NCBI GenBank assembly: GCA_905480075.1
Contig: CAJQOX010000074.1
Location: 1 to 64,000, forward strand
From: an uncultured Aureispira sp.
GTDB lineage: Bacteria > Bacteroidota > Bacteroidia > Chitinophagales > Saprospiraceae
DNA: 64,000 bases
Direction of reading: 5' to 3'
Part shown: positions 49,833 to 59,796 of the stretch, in pieces
How the letters are laid out: each line of letters opens with the position of its first letter
How positions within the stretch are numbered: position 1 is the first letter of the stretch
Translations under genes and position numbers: made by a program
Notes under the pieces: generated by a model
Told to the model about the DNA's origin: nothing
Database searches by the model: none
The model's input: the letters and a program-made list of their open reading frames with translations, nothing else

Positions 49833-50453
49833 GTGGAAGGTTTAATAGGAAAAAAAATAGGTATGACCAGCATTTTTAATGAAGCTGGTGATAACATAGC
49901 CTGTACTGTCGTTCATGTCGGACCTTGTGTTATTACACAGGTTAAAACGGATGAAACGGATGGCTATAATGCAGTTCAGATCGGATATGGTGAACGTAAA
50001 GTTAAAAGTTCAACAAATCCCATGAAAGGACATTTTGCAAAAGCAGGGACTACTCCCAAACAAAAAGTTGCTGAGTTTCGTGATAGCGAAGTGAAGGCTG
50101 CTATTGGTGATGTTTTAACTGTTGCTGACGTATTTAATGAAGGTGACTTTGTAGAAGTTACTAGCAACTCTAAAGGAAAAGGTTTTCAGGGGGTTGTTAA
50201 AAGACATGGCTTTCATGGTGTCGGACAGGCAACGCATGGTCAGCATAATCGCCTTCGTGCTCCAGGTTCAATTGGTGCCGCTTCTTATCCCGCTAAAGTT
50301 TTCAAAGGTATGAAAATGGCAGGTAGAACAGGTGGAAAAAAAGTAACTACTATCGGTTTAAAGGTAGTGAAAATTTTTGCAGAAGAAAATTTATTACTTA
50401 TTAAAGGAGCTGTCCCTGGTCATAAGGGCGCTTTTGTAATCGTGAAGAAATAA
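49833..50453 (+). CDS. rplC: Ribosomal protein uL3 (GTG start)
   Basis: '[17 protein letters not shown]', '[35 protein letters not shown]'. Confidence 0.98.
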   Translation: MEGLIGKKIGMTSIFNEAGDNIACTVVHVGPCVITQVKTDETDGYNAVQIGYGERKVKSSTNPMKGHFAKAGTTPKQKVAEFRDSEVKAAIGDVLTVADVFNEGDFVEVTSNSKGKGFQGVVKRHGFHGVGQATHGQHNRLRAPGSIGAASYPAKVFKGMKMAGRTGGKKVTTIGLKVVKIFAEENLLLIKGAVPGHKGAFVIVKK

Positions 50454-50455
50454 TC

Positions 50456-51283
50456 ATGAAATTAGAAGTATATAACATAAACGGTGAAAACCTCGGTAGA
50501 GAGGTGGAACTGCCAGACTCAGTTTTTGGTCTGGAGTTGAACGAGAAACATGATCATGTTGTCTATCTTGCTGTTAAAAAGTACCTTGCCGCTCAACGTC
50601 AGGGAACTCATAAAGCTAAAGGTCGCGCAGAAATTAAAGGTTCAACCAAAAAAATTAAAAAACAAAAAGGTACAGGTACTGCTCGTGCAGGTTCTATCAA
50701 AAATCCTTTGTTCCGTGGTGGTGGTCGTGTTTTTGGTCCTGAACCAAGAGATTACACCATTCAACTGAATAAAAAGGTGAAAAAACTTGCCCGTAGATCT
50801 GCTTTGTCTTCTAAGGCTCAGGAAGGTGCTATTATCGTCGTTGAAGATTTTGTCTTCGATAGCCCTAAAACTAAAACATATCTCAATTTGTTAACTAGCC
50901 TGAAAAATGGTGAAAATGACTTGAGTGATGCTAAAAGTCTTTTGATCCTTGATGCTCCTCAGATTGATAATGCTCCGGTAAAACCTAAGTTGCCTACCAA
51001 GAAAAGAGGCGCTAAGAAAAAAGCGGCTTTTGCTGATGCGATGAAGTCTTACTCCTCTGACTTGAAAGCGTATAAGGAAAATCTTAAAACTTATACAGCT
51101 TCCATGGATGAGCATATGGATAAAGTCGAAAAAGGTTATGACAATATTGTTTTGTCTAGCCGTAATATTAAAAAAGCTGTTGTGGCAGATGCCAAAACAC
51201 TTAATGTTTATCAAATTTTGAATGCTAATTGTTTAGTAGTTTCTGAAAGTGCGGTGAATCGCCTGTCTGAAATGCTTTCATAA
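50456..51283 (+). CDS. rplD: Ribosomal protein uL4, with internal insertion
   Basis: '[46 protein letters not shown]', C-terminal '[37 protein letters not shown]'. Confidence 0.97.
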   Translation: MKLEVYNINGENLGREVELPDSVFGLELNEKHDHVVYLAVKKYLAAQRQGTHKAKGRAEIKGSTKKIKKQKGTGTARAGSIKNPLFRGGGRVFGPEPRDYTIQLNKKVKKLARRSALSSKAQEGAIIVVEDFVFDSPKTKTYLNLLTSLKNGENDLSDAKSLLILDAPQIDNAPVKPKLPTKKRGAKKKAAFADAMKSYSSDLKAYKENLKTYTASMDEHMDKVEKGYDNIVLSSRNIKKAVVADAKTLNVYQILNANCLVVSESAVNRLSEMLS

Positions 51284-51318
51284 TCGTATTCTCAAGTCTT
51301 TAAATTGATATATCAGAA

Positions 51319-51669
51319 ATGAAAAATATTATAATCAGGCCGATTCTTACTGAAAAAACGAATGCCCTGGCTGAAAATCCACTTCTTAACCAATATACTT
51401 TCGAAGTGTTGAAATCAGCTAATAAAATAGAAATTAAAAATGCAGTTGAAGAACAGTTCGGTGTAACTGTAAATTCTGTCAATACTTCTATTCGCCCGGG
51501 TAAAGCTAAATCAAGAGTCGTGAAAGGCCGCCATACTAAAGGTCGTACTTCTTCTATCAAAAAAGCAATCGTTACTATTGCTGAAGGAGAATATATCGAT
51601 GGTTTCTTTGGTGATATGGGTATGGATGAGGTTGAACTCATCGATGATAACGAAGAAGCTAATGCTTAA
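51319..51669 (+). CDS. rplW: Ribosomal protein uL23
   Basis: 'IIIRPILTEKTNALAE', 'FGVTVNSVNTSIRPGKAKSR'. Confidence 0.96.
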   Translation: MKNIIIRPILTEKTNALAENPLLNQYTFEVLKSANKIEIKNAVEEQFGVTVNSVNTSIRPGKAKSRVVKGRHTKGRTSSIKKAIVTIAEGEYIDGFFGDMGMDEVELIDDNEEANA

Positions 51670-51746
51670 GATGTATATGAATAATATACACAATATTTAA
51701 ATTTATTATTTAACTATAGTCGCGAAACTGATAAATTCGTATAACA

Positions 51747-52577
51747 ATGCCAGTAAAAAAGTTTAATCCGATTACCCCTGGTACAAGAACCCGCGTAGCT
51801 AATACCTTCGCGGAGCTCACGACTGATAAGCCCGAGAAAAGCTTATTGTCCAAGCTGAAAAAATCAGGAGGTAGAAACAACGAAGGTCATAGAACAGTAC
51901 GCCACAGAGGTGGTGGACATAAACGCCGTTATCGTGTGATTGATTTCAAACGTAATAAAGATGGTGTCCCTGCTACTGTAAAAAGTATTGAATATGATCC
52001 TAATCGTACAGCGTATATTGCTCTTTTGGTCTATGCCGATGGTGAAAAACGCTACATTATTGCACCAAATAAATTAATGGTTGGTGATTCTATACTTTCG
52101 GGTAAAGGAATTGCACCTGACCTCGGTAACTGTCTGCCTTTGGGAGATATGCCGGTCGGTACCAAAATTCACGCTATCGAAACACGCCCTGATAAAGGAG
52201 CTGTTTTAGTGAGAAGTGCCGGGGCCTCCGCAGAGTTGGCAGGTAAGGATGGTAAATATGTCCTTGTCAAATTACCTTCCAGTGAAACTAGACTAATACT
52301 TGCTACTTGTAGGGCTACTATCGGTGAGGTCTCTAATAAAGACCACGGTTTAGAAGTACTTGCTAAAGCTGGACGTAGTCGTTGGTTAGGTCGCAGACCT
52401 AGAGTAAGAGGGGTTGCAATGAATCCTGTTGATCACCCGATGGGGGGTGGTGAAGGTAGATCCTCTGGTGGACACCCACGTTCTCGTAATGGTATTATGG
52501 CTAAAGGTCAGAAAACCAGAAATAAGAAGAAATACTCTAATAAGTTAATTGTTACAAGAAGAAAAACTAAAAAATAG
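51747..52577 (+). CDS. rplB: Ribosomal protein uL2
   Basis: '[26 protein letters not shown]', '[22 protein letters not shown]'. Confidence 0.99.
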   Translation: MPVKKFNPITPGTRTRVANTFAELTTDKPEKSLLSKLKKSGGRNNEGHRTVRHRGGGHKRRYRVIDFKRNKDGVPATVKSIEYDPNRTAYIALLVYADGEKRYIIAPNKLMVGDSILSGKGIAPDLGNCLPLGDMPVGTKIHAIETRPDKGAVLVRSAGASAELAGKDGKYVLVKLPSSETRLILATCRATIGEVSNKDHGLEVLAKAGRSRWLGRRPRVRGVAMNPVDHPMGGGEGRSSGGHPRSRNGIMAKGQKTRNKKKYSNKLIVTRRKTKK

Positions 52578-52844
52578 ATGGCACGTTCACTAAAAAAAGG
52601 ACCTTACATTTATCACAAACTTGTGACAAAAGTACTTAAGTCCAAAGAATCTAAAAAGAAATCAGTAATTAAGACATGGTCTCGCTCTTCTATGATTATT
52701 CCTTTAATGGTAGGAGAAACAATTGCTGTTCATAATGGTAAAACTTTTGTCCCTGTTTTCGTAACTGAAAATATGGTTGGTCATAAACTCGGTGAGTTTT
52801 CTCCAACTCGTACTTACAGAGGACACGGAGGTAAAAAGAGGTAA
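52578..52844 (+). CDS. rpsS: Ribosomal protein uS19
   Basis: '[10 protein letters not shown]', '[21 protein letters not shown]'. Confidence 0.99.
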   Translation: MARSLKKGPYIYHKLVTKVLKSKESKKKSVIKTWSRSSMIIPLMVGETIAVHNGKTFVPVFVTENMVGHKLGEFSPTRTYRGHGGKKR

Positions 52845-52882
52845 TTAAAAATTAATACAATAGCAAAGTTCAAATATAAGTT

Positions 52883-53302
52883 ATGGAACAAAATCAAGAG
52901 TTTGTAACGGCTGTTGCGAAAATTAAAAACTGCCAGATGTCTGCCCGCAAAATGCGGTTAGTAGCAAATATCATCAGGGGAGTAGAAGTTGAAAAAGCAC
53001 TCGGTATTCTTAAATATACCAAAAAAGAAGCTGCTTTATGGTTGGATAAACTATTAACTTCCGCTATCGCTAACTGGAGTGTTTTGACTGAAGAGGAAGC
53101 TGATGATTATCAGTTGGTAGTCTCTGCAATCTGGGTAGACCAAAGTTCGCAACTCAAACGTTTTCGCCCGGCTCCACATGGCCGCGCTCATCGTATTCGC
53201 AAACACTTCTGCCACGTAACCCTTCAGGTTTCTAATTCAAAAGCATTGGAAATTTATGAAGAAGCAGAGCAGGAAGTTGAAGAATTAGAAGAAACCGAAT
53301 AA
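52883..53302 (+). CDS. rplV: Ribosomal protein uL22
   Basis: 'SARKMRLVANIIRGVEVEKALGIL', 'RFRPAPHGRAHRIRKHFCHVTL'. Confidence 0.97.
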   Translation: MEQNQEFVTAVAKIKNCQMSARKMRLVANIIRGVEVEKALGILKYTKKEAALWLDKLLTSAIANWSVLTEEEADDYQLVVSAIWVDQSSQLKRFRPAPHGRAHRIRKHFCHVTLQVSNSKALEIYEEAEQEVEELEETE

Positions 53303-53329
53303 TCAATAGTATAACACTAATTAAATATT

Positions 53330-54055
53330 ATGGGACAAAAAACTAATCCTATAGGTAACCGGTTGGGTATCATCCGTGGATGGGACTCTAATTGGTTTGG
53401 TGGTAAATCATTCGCAGATAAAGTTGTTGGTGATGAAAAAATTCGCCGATACCTTAAAGTAAGAATCGATAAAGGAGGAATCGCTCGCATCGTTATTGAG
53501 CGTACTCTTAAACGTATCACTGTAACTATTCATACTTCAAGACCAGGTATCATTATTGGTAAGGGCGGTCAGGAAGTAGATAGAATTCGTGAAGAATTAA
53601 AAAAATTGACCAATACTGATGTTCAAATCAATATCGTCGAAATTCGTAAACCTGAAATGAATGCTCAGATTGTAGGAGAAACTATCGCTAAACAGGTAGA
53701 AGCTCGTATCAATTATAGAAAAGCTACTAAAATGGCTATTCAGGCTACTATGAGAGCCGGTGCTGAAGGTATTAAGGTTCGTTTGTCAGGTAGATTGAAT
53801 GGCGCTGAGATGGCTCGTTCTGAAGAGTATAAAGAAGGAAGAAGTCCTTTGCATACTTTTAGAGCTGATATAGACTACGCTTTGGTGGAAGCCAATACAG
53901 TTTATGGTAAAATTGGTGTCAAAGTCTGGCTTTGTAAAGGTGAGATACTAGACAAAGTTGATTTATTTCCTGCCCCTGTTAAACGTGATCGTAAGGGCAA
54001 TTATGGTAAAGGAAATAATGACAGAAAAAGAAATGATCGCAGAAGAAGAAAATAA
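53330..54055 (+). CDS. rpsC: Ribosomal protein uS3
   Basis: '[21 protein letters not shown]', '[21 protein letters not shown]'. Confidence 0.99.
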   Translation: MGQKTNPIGNRLGIIRGWDSNWFGGKSFADKVVGDEKIRRYLKVRIDKGGIARIVIERTLKRITVTIHTSRPGIIIGKGGQEVDRIREELKKLTNTDVQINIVEIRKPEMNAQIVGETIAKQVEARINYRKATKMAIQATMRAGAEGIKVRLSGRLNGAEMARSEEYKEGRSPLHTFRADIDYALVEANTVYGKIGVKVWLCKGEILDKVDLFPAPVKRDRKGNYGKGNNDRKRNDRRRRK

Positions 54056-54090
54056 AATCGCAAAATTTAGGAACTTCTAAAAGTTTTTTA

Positions 54091-54098
54091 TATTTTTG
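54091..54098 (+). promoter_or_regulatory. Candidate internal promoter -7 element (TATTTTTG) between rpsC and rplP
   Basis: TAnnTTTG followed by CACTCGCTT, nearly identical context to the str promoter (TACTTTTGCATTCGCTT); in a 121-bp intergenic gap. Confidence 0.5.
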
Positions 54099-54176
54099 CA
54101 CTCGCTTTGAATTTTACATGGCTTTATGCTTTGCTCATCGCGTTTAATATTAATAGAAATATTCAATTGTAGATAA

Positions 54177-54599
54177 ATGTTACAGCCGAAAAAAACAAAA
54201 TACCGCAAGCAACAAAAAGGTCGCAATAAAGGCCTTGCCCACAGAGGCTCTTCTGTTGCTTTTGGCTCGTTTGGTCTCAAGACCCTTGAAGGTGCTTGGA
54301 TCACTAGCCGTCAGATAGAAGCTGCGCGTATCGCTATGACCCGCTACATGAAAAGGGAAGGTAAAGTGTGGATACGCATTTTTCCCGACAAACCTGTCAC
54401 CAAAAAACCATTGGAAGTAAGAATGGGTAAAGGTAAAGGGGCTTTGTCTCATTATGTTGCGGTTATCAGACCGGGAAGAATTATGTTTGAATTGGATGGT
54501 GTATCCAGGGAAGTGGCCAGTGAAGCGCTACGCCTCGCCGCTCAAAAACTTCCTGTCAGTACTAAATTTGTAGTGCGTAATGATTACTCCGAAGATTAA
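54177..54599 (+). CDS. rplP: Ribosomal protein uL16
   Basis: '[19 protein letters not shown]', '[36 protein letters not shown]'. Confidence 0.99.
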   Translation: MLQPKKTKYRKQQKGRNKGLAHRGSSVAFGSFGLKTLEGAWITSRQIEAARIAMTRYMKREGKVWIRIFPDKPVTKKPLEVRMGKGKGALSHYVAVIRPGRIMFELDGVSREVASEALRLAAQKLPVSTKFVVRNDYSED

Positions 54600-54620
54600 T
54601 ACACTTAAACTGTTATTAAA

Positions 54621-54875
54621 ATGTCTAAATCAGAACTAAAAGGCTTAAGTGTTCAGGAATTGAATGACGAGTTGGAAATTTTTCAAAAACACTATTATAC
54701 TCTAAAATTTAATAATGCTGCTTCCACTTTGGAAAATACTGCTGAAATTAAAAATGTGAGACGTAATATTGCTCGTGTCAAAACTGAAATAAGAGCCAAA
54801 GAATTATCTGAATCTACTCCAAAAAGAGATAAGATTCAACTAAGAAGAAGATTAGCTAAAAAGATTAAAAAGTAA
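54621..54875 (+). CDS. rpmC: Ribosomal protein uL29
   Basis: 'LSVQELNDELEIFQKHYYTLKF', 'VRRNIARVKTEIRAKEL'; position in operon. Confidence 0.93.
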   Translation: MSKSELKGLSVQELNDELEIFQKHYYTLKFNNAASTLENTAEIKNVRRNIARVKTEIRAKELSESTPKRDKIQLRRRLAKKIKK

Positions 54876-54892
54876 TTTAAATAAATTCCGCA

Positions 54893-55156
54893 ATGGAAGA
54901 AATTAAAAGAAATTTACGTAAACAACGTGTTGGTGTCGTAACCAGTAACAAAATGGATAAATCCATATCAGTTATAGTTGAGCGTCGTGTTAAACACCCG
55001 ATTTATAGCAAGACCATGAAAAGTACTAAAAAGTACCTAGCTCATGATGAAACGAACTCTTGCAATATCGGTGATACTGTTCGCATTATGGAAACTCGTC
55101 CACTCAGCAAACGCAAACGCTGGAGATTATTGGAAATTATTGAACGCGCCAAATAA
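54893..55156 (+). CDS. rpsQ: Ribosomal protein uS17
   Basis: '[32 protein letters not shown]', '[21 protein letters not shown]'. Confidence 0.98.
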   Translation: MEEIKRNLRKQRVGVVTSNKMDKSISVIVERRVKHPIYSKTMKSTKKYLAHDETNSCNIGDTVRIMETRPLSKRKRWRLLEIIERAK

Positions 55157-55167
55157 GATATTAAGTC

Positions 55168-55533
55168 ATGATACAACAAGAAAGCAGACTGAGAGTTGCC
55201 GATAATTCCGGCGCCAAAGAGGTCCTTTGTATTAAGGTACTCGGCGGTTCTAAAAGACGCTATGCATCTATTGGTGACATTATAGTTGTCACTGTCAAAG
55301 ATGTTGCCCCTGGTGGGCTAAAAAAAGGTACTGTTTCCAAAGCAGTTATCGTTAGAACAAAAAAAGAAATCCGTAGAAAAGATGGTTCTTATATCCGGTT
55401 TGATGACAACGCTGTTGTCTTACTGAATGATAGTGAAGAACCAAGAGGATCACGTATTTTTGGCCCTGTGGCCCGTGAACTTCGTGATCGTGATTTTATG
55501 AGAATTGTTTCATTAGCACCTGAAGTACTTTAA
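55168..55533 (+). CDS. rplN: Ribosomal protein uL14
   Basis: '[33 protein letters not shown]', '[28 protein letters not shown]'. Confidence 0.99.
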   Translation: MIQQESRLRVADNSGAKEVLCIKVLGGSKRRYASIGDIIVVTVKDVAPGGLKKGTVSKAVIVRTKKEIRRKDGSYIRFDDNAVVLLNDSEEPRGSRIFGPVARELRDRDFMRIVSLAPEVL

Positions 55534-55536
55534 GTA

Positions 55537-55869
55537 ATGAAAAAGTCAAATAAAAAAGTAATTAAAAGTCACATTAAAAAAGGTGACACAGTAGTGGTCC
55601 TTTCCGGAGATTCTAAAGGCGATACCGGAGTTGTAGAGGCTGTTTTTGCCGCCGAATACAGAGCGATTGTCAAAGGGGTTAACATGGTTAAAAGACATGT
55701 CCGTCCCAGCGCTGATCAAATGGGAGGTATCATTGAAAAAGAAGCTTCTCTTCATATTTCCAACCTGATGTTGTTGGATGGGAATGGAGAAAAAAGCCGT
55801 ATTAAAAATGAAAGGAATGAAAACGGAAATAAAATCCGTGTTTCTAAAAAAACTCAAGAAGTAATTTAG
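55537..55869 (+). CDS. rplX: Ribosomal protein uL24
   Basis: '[26 protein letters not shown]', '[14 protein letters not shown]'. Confidence 0.97.
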   Translation: MKKSNKKVIKSHIKKGDTVVVLSGDSKGDTGVVEAVFAAEYRAIVKGVNMVKRHVRPSADQMGGIIEKEASLHISNLMLLDGNGEKSRIKNERNENGNKIRVSKKTQEVI

Positions 55870-55871
55870 TC

Positions 55872-56423
55872 ATGGAATATCAACCAATATTAAAGACGAA
55901 ATACAAAAAGGAATTGATTACTGCTTTGATGGATAAATTCCAGTATAAGTCAGTTATGCAGGTTCCTAAGTTAATCAAAATATGCCTTAGCCAAGGTGTC
56001 GGATTAGCTACCTCTGATAAAAAGTTAGTGGATAATGCAGTTTCTGAAATGACCGTTATTGCAGGACAGAAGGCTGTCAAAACCAAAGCTAAAAAATCTG
56101 TCTCTAACTTCAAACTTAGAGAAGGTATGCCAATCGGTGCAAGGGTAACTCTTCGTAATGATAATATGTATGAGTTTCTTAACAAACTTGTTACTATTGC
56201 TCTTCCAAGGGTAAGGGATTTTAGAGGGATCAATAATAAAAGCTTTGATGGCCATGGTAATTTTACTATGGGAATCACTGAACAAATTATTTTCCCTGAA
56301 ATTAACCTCGATAAAATACCTAGAATAACTGGTATGGATATCACTTTTGTAACTAATGCTAAAACAGACGAGGAAGCATTGGAGTTGTTGAAACTCTTAG
56401 GTATTCCTTTTAAAAACCAATAA
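55872..56423 (+). CDS. rplE: Ribosomal protein uL5
   Basis: '[23 protein letters not shown]', '[34 protein letters not shown]'. Confidence 0.99.
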   Translation: MEYQPILKTKYKKELITALMDKFQYKSVMQVPKLIKICLSQGVGLATSDKKLVDNAVSEMTVIAGQKAVKTKAKKSVSNFKLREGMPIGARVTLRNDNMYEFLNKLVTIALPRVRDFRGINNKSFDGHGNFTMGITEQIIFPEINLDKIPRITGMDITFVTNAKTDEEALELLKLLGIPFKNQ

Positions 56424-56429
56424 TTTACA

Positions 56430-56699
56430 ATGGCTAGAAAATCAGTAGTAGCAAGAGAAGTCAAAAGACGTAAACTAGTTGCCAAGTATGCTAAATTGCG
56501 TGCTGAACTGAAGGCAAATGGAGACTATGAGGCTTTGGATAAATTACCCAAAAATTCTTGTCCTATTCGTTTACACAACAGGTGTCAACTGACAGGCAGA
56601 CCAAAAGGTTATATGCGTCAATTTGGTATCTCTCGCGTAACATTTAGAGAAATGGCCCTCAAAGGCCTTATCCCGGGTATCACGAAGGCAAGTTGGTAA
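56430..56699 (+). CDS. rpsN: Ribosomal protein uS14 (non-zinc form)
   Basis: '[48 protein letters not shown]'. Confidence 0.98.
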   Translation: MARKSVVAREVKRRKLVAKYAKLRAELKANGDYEALDKLPKNSCPIRLHNRCQLTGRPKGYMRQFGISRVTFREMALKGLIPGITKASW

Positions 56700-56721
56700 T
56701 CAACTCCTTTATTTTATCCTC

Positions 56722-56750
56722 CCGTTGTCTTTTAATCAACGGTTTTAATT
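56722..56750 (+). terminator. Possible attenuator/terminator hairpin between rpsN and rpsH
   Basis: CCGTTG-TCTTTTAAT-CAACGG followed by TTTTAATTATTATTATT. Confidence 0.4.
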
Positions 56751-56813
56751 ATTATTATTCAATCAGCAATTAAATCCAACTCAGGGATAATTATTGCGAT
56801 TAAAACAGAAAGT

Positions 56814-57218
56814 ATGGCACTTACTGATCCTATTGCGGATTACCTTACTCGTATTCGTAATGCACAAATGGCCGGTCACCGCATGGTTACTATTCCGGCG
56901 TCCAACATGAAGAAAAGTATTACTCAAATCTTGTATGACCAGGGGTATATTCTGAAATATAAATTTGAGGAAACAGCTAATAAACAAGGTCAGATTCTCA
57001 TCGCTTTGAAATATAATAAGGAAACTAAAAAGCCTGTTATTCAAATGATGAAAAGAGTTTCAAGACCAGGTTTAAGACATTATGTGAAATCTACATCTAT
57101 GCCTAGCGTTATTAATGGCTTAGGTACTGCTGTAGTTTCAACTTCTAAAGGTGTTTTGACCGATAAAGCTGCTAGAAAAGAAAATGTTGGTGGTGAAGTC
57201 CTTTTCTATATTTATTGA
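56814..57218 (+). CDS. rpsH: Ribosomal protein uS8
   Basis: 'TDPIADYLTRIRNAQMAGHRMVTIPASNMKKSI', 'GLGTAVVSTSKGVLTDKAARKENVGGEVLFYIY'. Confidence 0.99.
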   Translation: MALTDPIADYLTRIRNAQMAGHRMVTIPASNMKKSITQILYDQGYILKYKFEETANKQGQILIALKYNKETKKPVIQMMKRVSRPGLRHYVKSTSMPSVINGLGTAVVSTSKGVLTDKAARKENVGGEVLFYIY

Positions 57219-57279
57219 TGCTTTGCATTGTTTATAGAATTACGACTTACTTATATATTAAATATTAAATCTATTAAAG

Positions 57280-57834
57280 ATGTCAAGAGTAGGAAATTCT
57301 CCGATTAATATTACTGCCGGAGTAGATATAAAAATTGATAAAAACCTGGTTACTGTAAAAGGGCCTAAAGGTGAATTGAAACAATTGATTAATTCTGATG
57401 GTATTACTGTTAAAATTGAAGAAAATCGATTGATAGTCAAAAGAGCTACTAACCAAAAACGCCACAAAGCAATGCATGGCCTTTATCGTCAGCTTCTTTC
57501 TAATATGGTTTATGGTGTCTCTGTTGGGTTTGTTACTGAACTAGAACTTCACGGGATTGGTTTTCGGGCCAAAAATTCCGGACAACTACTGGAAATGGCA
57601 CTCGGTTTTTCTCATCCCGTTATGTTTTTCTTACCGGATGAAGTTAAATTGGAAACAATTTCTGAAAAAGGAAAACCGCCGGTTATCAAACTAACTAGTT
57701 CTGATAAACAATTAATCGGACAGATCGCTGCTAAAATTCGTGCCTTCCGTAAACCTGAGCCTTATAAAGGTAAAGGTATCAGATTTAAAGGTGAAGAAAT
57801 CAGAAGAAAAGCAGGTAAAACAGCTGCTAAATAA
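57280..57834 (+). CDS. rplF: Ribosomal protein uL6
   Basis: 'MSRVGNSPINITAGV', 'VKGPKGEL', 'RKPEPYKGKGIRFKGEEIRRKAGKTAAK'. Confidence 0.99.
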   Translation: MSRVGNSPINITAGVDIKIDKNLVTVKGPKGELKQLINSDGITVKIEENRLIVKRATNQKRHKAMHGLYRQLLSNMVYGVSVGFVTELELHGIGFRAKNSGQLLEMALGFSHPVMFFLPDEVKLETISEKGKPPVIKLTSSDKQLIGQIAAKIRAFRKPEPYKGKGIRFKGEEIRRKAGKTAAK

Positions 57835-57874
57835 TTAAATACAATATTCTCTTAAAAGATATATATTCAGAATC

Positions 57875-58243
57875 ATGAGTTCTAAGACACTAAATCGTCG
57901 TAAAAAGGTTCATAAAAGAATCAGAAAAACTCTCTCAGGTACGGCTACAAGACCTAGATTGTCAGTATTTAGAAGCAATAAGGGTATTTATGCTCAAGTT
58001 GTTGATGATACTACTGCTACTACGCTTGTTGCAGCTTCATTCAAGGAAATTGAAGCAACTACTAAAATTGAGCAGGCTAAGGCTGTAGGTCAGTTAATTG
58101 CTTCTAAAGCAATAAAAGCTGGTATTACTACAGTGATTTTTGATAGAAGTGGTTACTTATACCATGGCCGGGTTAAGGCTTTGGCTGATGGTGCCCGCGG
58201 TGAACGTAAAGAAGACGGAACCAACGAATTGTTACAATTCTAA
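57875..58243 (+). CDS. rplR: Ribosomal protein uL18
   Basis: '[37 protein letters not shown]', '[23 protein letters not shown]'-like C-terminus. Confidence 0.98.
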   Translation: MSSKTLNRRKKVHKRIRKTLSGTATRPRLSVFRSNKGIYAQVVDDTTATTLVAASFKEIEATTKIEQAKAVGQLIASKAIKAGITTVIFDRSGYLYHGRVKALADGARGERKEDGTNELLQF

Positions 58244-58253
58244 ATCTAAAAAA

Positions 58254-58775
58254 ATGGCTAAGAATAAAAAAAATAACAGAGTTAAATCCTCTGAATCCGA
58301 AATGAAGGATAAATTAGTCTCTCTGAACAGAGTTGCTAAAGTTACTAAAGGTGGTCGTACATTCAGCTTCGCTGCTATTGTTGTGGTTGGAGATGGAAAA
58401 GGTACTGTAGGACATGGTCTGGGAAAAGCCAGAGAAGTTGCTTCTTCAATTACTAAAGCAACTGAAGATGCTAAAAAAAGTCTTATACATGTTCCTGTAT
58501 ACAAAGGTACAATACCTCATGCTCAGCATGGTAAATATGGTGCAGGAAAGGTCCTTATTATTCCTGCTGCTGATGGTACAGGGGTTATTGCAGGGGGGAC
58601 TATGAGAGCTGTTTTAGAAATGGCAGGAATTCAAAATGTCCTAGCTAAATCTATCGGTAGTTCTAACCCGCATAATGTTATAAAAGCTACTATTGATGCG
58701 CTAAGCAAATTACGCTCGCCTATCGATGTTGCTAAAGCAAGAGGAATCTCTTTAGAGAAAGTTTTCAATGGCTAA
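58254..58775 (+). CDS. rpsE: Ribosomal protein uS5
   Basis: '[44 protein letters not shown]'. ORF opens upstream at 58140. Confidence 0.98.
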   Translation: MAKNKKNNRVKSSESEMKDKLVSLNRVAKVTKGGRTFSFAAIVVVGDGKGTVGHGLGKAREVASSITKATEDAKKSLIHVPVYKGTIPHAQHGKYGAGKVLIIPAADGTGVIAGGTMRAVLEMAGIQNVLAKSIGSSNPHNVIKATIDALSKLRSPIDVAKARGISLEKVFNG

Positions 58776-58793
58776 TTGCTAAATACTATTATT

Positions 58794-58973
58794 ATGTCTA
58801 AAGTAAAAGTTACTCAGGTAAAAAGTATTATCGATCGTCCTAAAAGTCAAAAAGCTACTATGAAAGCTTTAGGTCTTCGTAAGATGAATCAATCGGTAGA
58901 ACATGAAGGTACTCCTCAGATTATGGGGATGATCAATAAAATTAAACACTTGGTTCTTGTTGAAAACTTATAG
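58794..58973 (+). CDS. rpmD: Ribosomal protein uL30
   Basis: '[55 protein letters not shown]'. Confidence 0.97.
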   Translation: MSKVKVTQVKSIIDRPKSQKATMKALGLRKMNQSVEHEGTPQIMGMINKIKHLVLVENL

Positions 58974-59048
58974 TTTTCCGTTTACCATTGCTGTTATTTA
59001 TTATTATAATTATTGATTTATTTCAATCAGTAAAATAATTTTAATCTA

Positions 59049-59735
59049 ATGAAACTTAATAATTTAAAACCCGCTAAAGGTTCTGTTAAAAATAGAAAAC
59101 GGATTGCCAGAGGTGTTGGTGCAGGTTCAGGTCGTACGGCTACTCGTGGTCATAAAGGGGCTAAATCTCGTTCAGGTTACTCTAATAAAAGAGAATTTCA
59201 AGGTGGTCAAATGCCTTTGCAGAAACTCTTGCCTAAAAGAGGGTTTAAAAATTCGCACCGTAGATATCAATCGGGAAGACCTGCTGAATATACTGCTATT
59301 AATCTCTCTCAGTTGGAATACTACGCAGGTAAACATAACCTGACTGAAATCACTCCGGCTATCTTTGCTGATTTAAATATCGTTAGCAAATCCAATACCT
59401 TTAAGGTGTTGGCCAAAGGTGATCTAAAACTTGCTCTTGAAGTTACCGCTCCTCGTTTTTCCGCCGCTGCTAAAAAAGCAATTGTGGATGCCGGAGGTAA
59501 AGCTTTTGTCGAGGTTAAGTTGAACTCTTTGCAAGGGATAGCTCATTCTGAAAAAGTTGAAAAAGTTGATTTGGCTCTCATTAAGAAGCACTTTCCCTTT
59601 GTTCAAGATGACGATTGTTTTCATGTTGTAGCAGAAGGTGATATTTCTAATAAGCTAACTATTGAGACTCATAAAATTTCTGAAGAAGCTAAAGCTCAGA
59701 TTGAAGCCCTAGGCGGTTCTGTTGTTTTGGTTTAG
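59049..59735 (+). CDS. rplO: Ribosomal protein uL15 with duplicated C-terminal domain
   Basis: 'MKLNNLKPAKGSVKNRKRIARGVGAGSGRTATRGHKGAKSRSG', 'FQGGQMPLQKLLPKRGF'; 228 aa instead of the usual about 150. Confidence 0.97.
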   Translation: MKLNNLKPAKGSVKNRKRIARGVGAGSGRTATRGHKGAKSRSGYSNKREFQGGQMPLQKLLPKRGFKNSHRRYQSGRPAEYTAINLSQLEYYAGKHNLTEITPAIFADLNIVSKSNTFKVLAKGDLKLALEVTAPRFSAAAKKAIVDAGGKAFVEVKLNSLQGIAHSEKVEKVDLALIKKHFPFVQDDDCFHVVAEGDISNKLTIETHKISEEAKAQIEALGGSVVLV

Positions 59736-59796
59736 TATGGATCACAGTTGATTAACAACTTGTTTTGTACTCTTCAAATTATAATATCTTAAGATA

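Noticed and set aside
55880-56485. Minus-strand 201-aa ORF opposite rplE
   Set aside because: Antisense shadow of the uL5/uS14 genes; composition typical of reverse translation.
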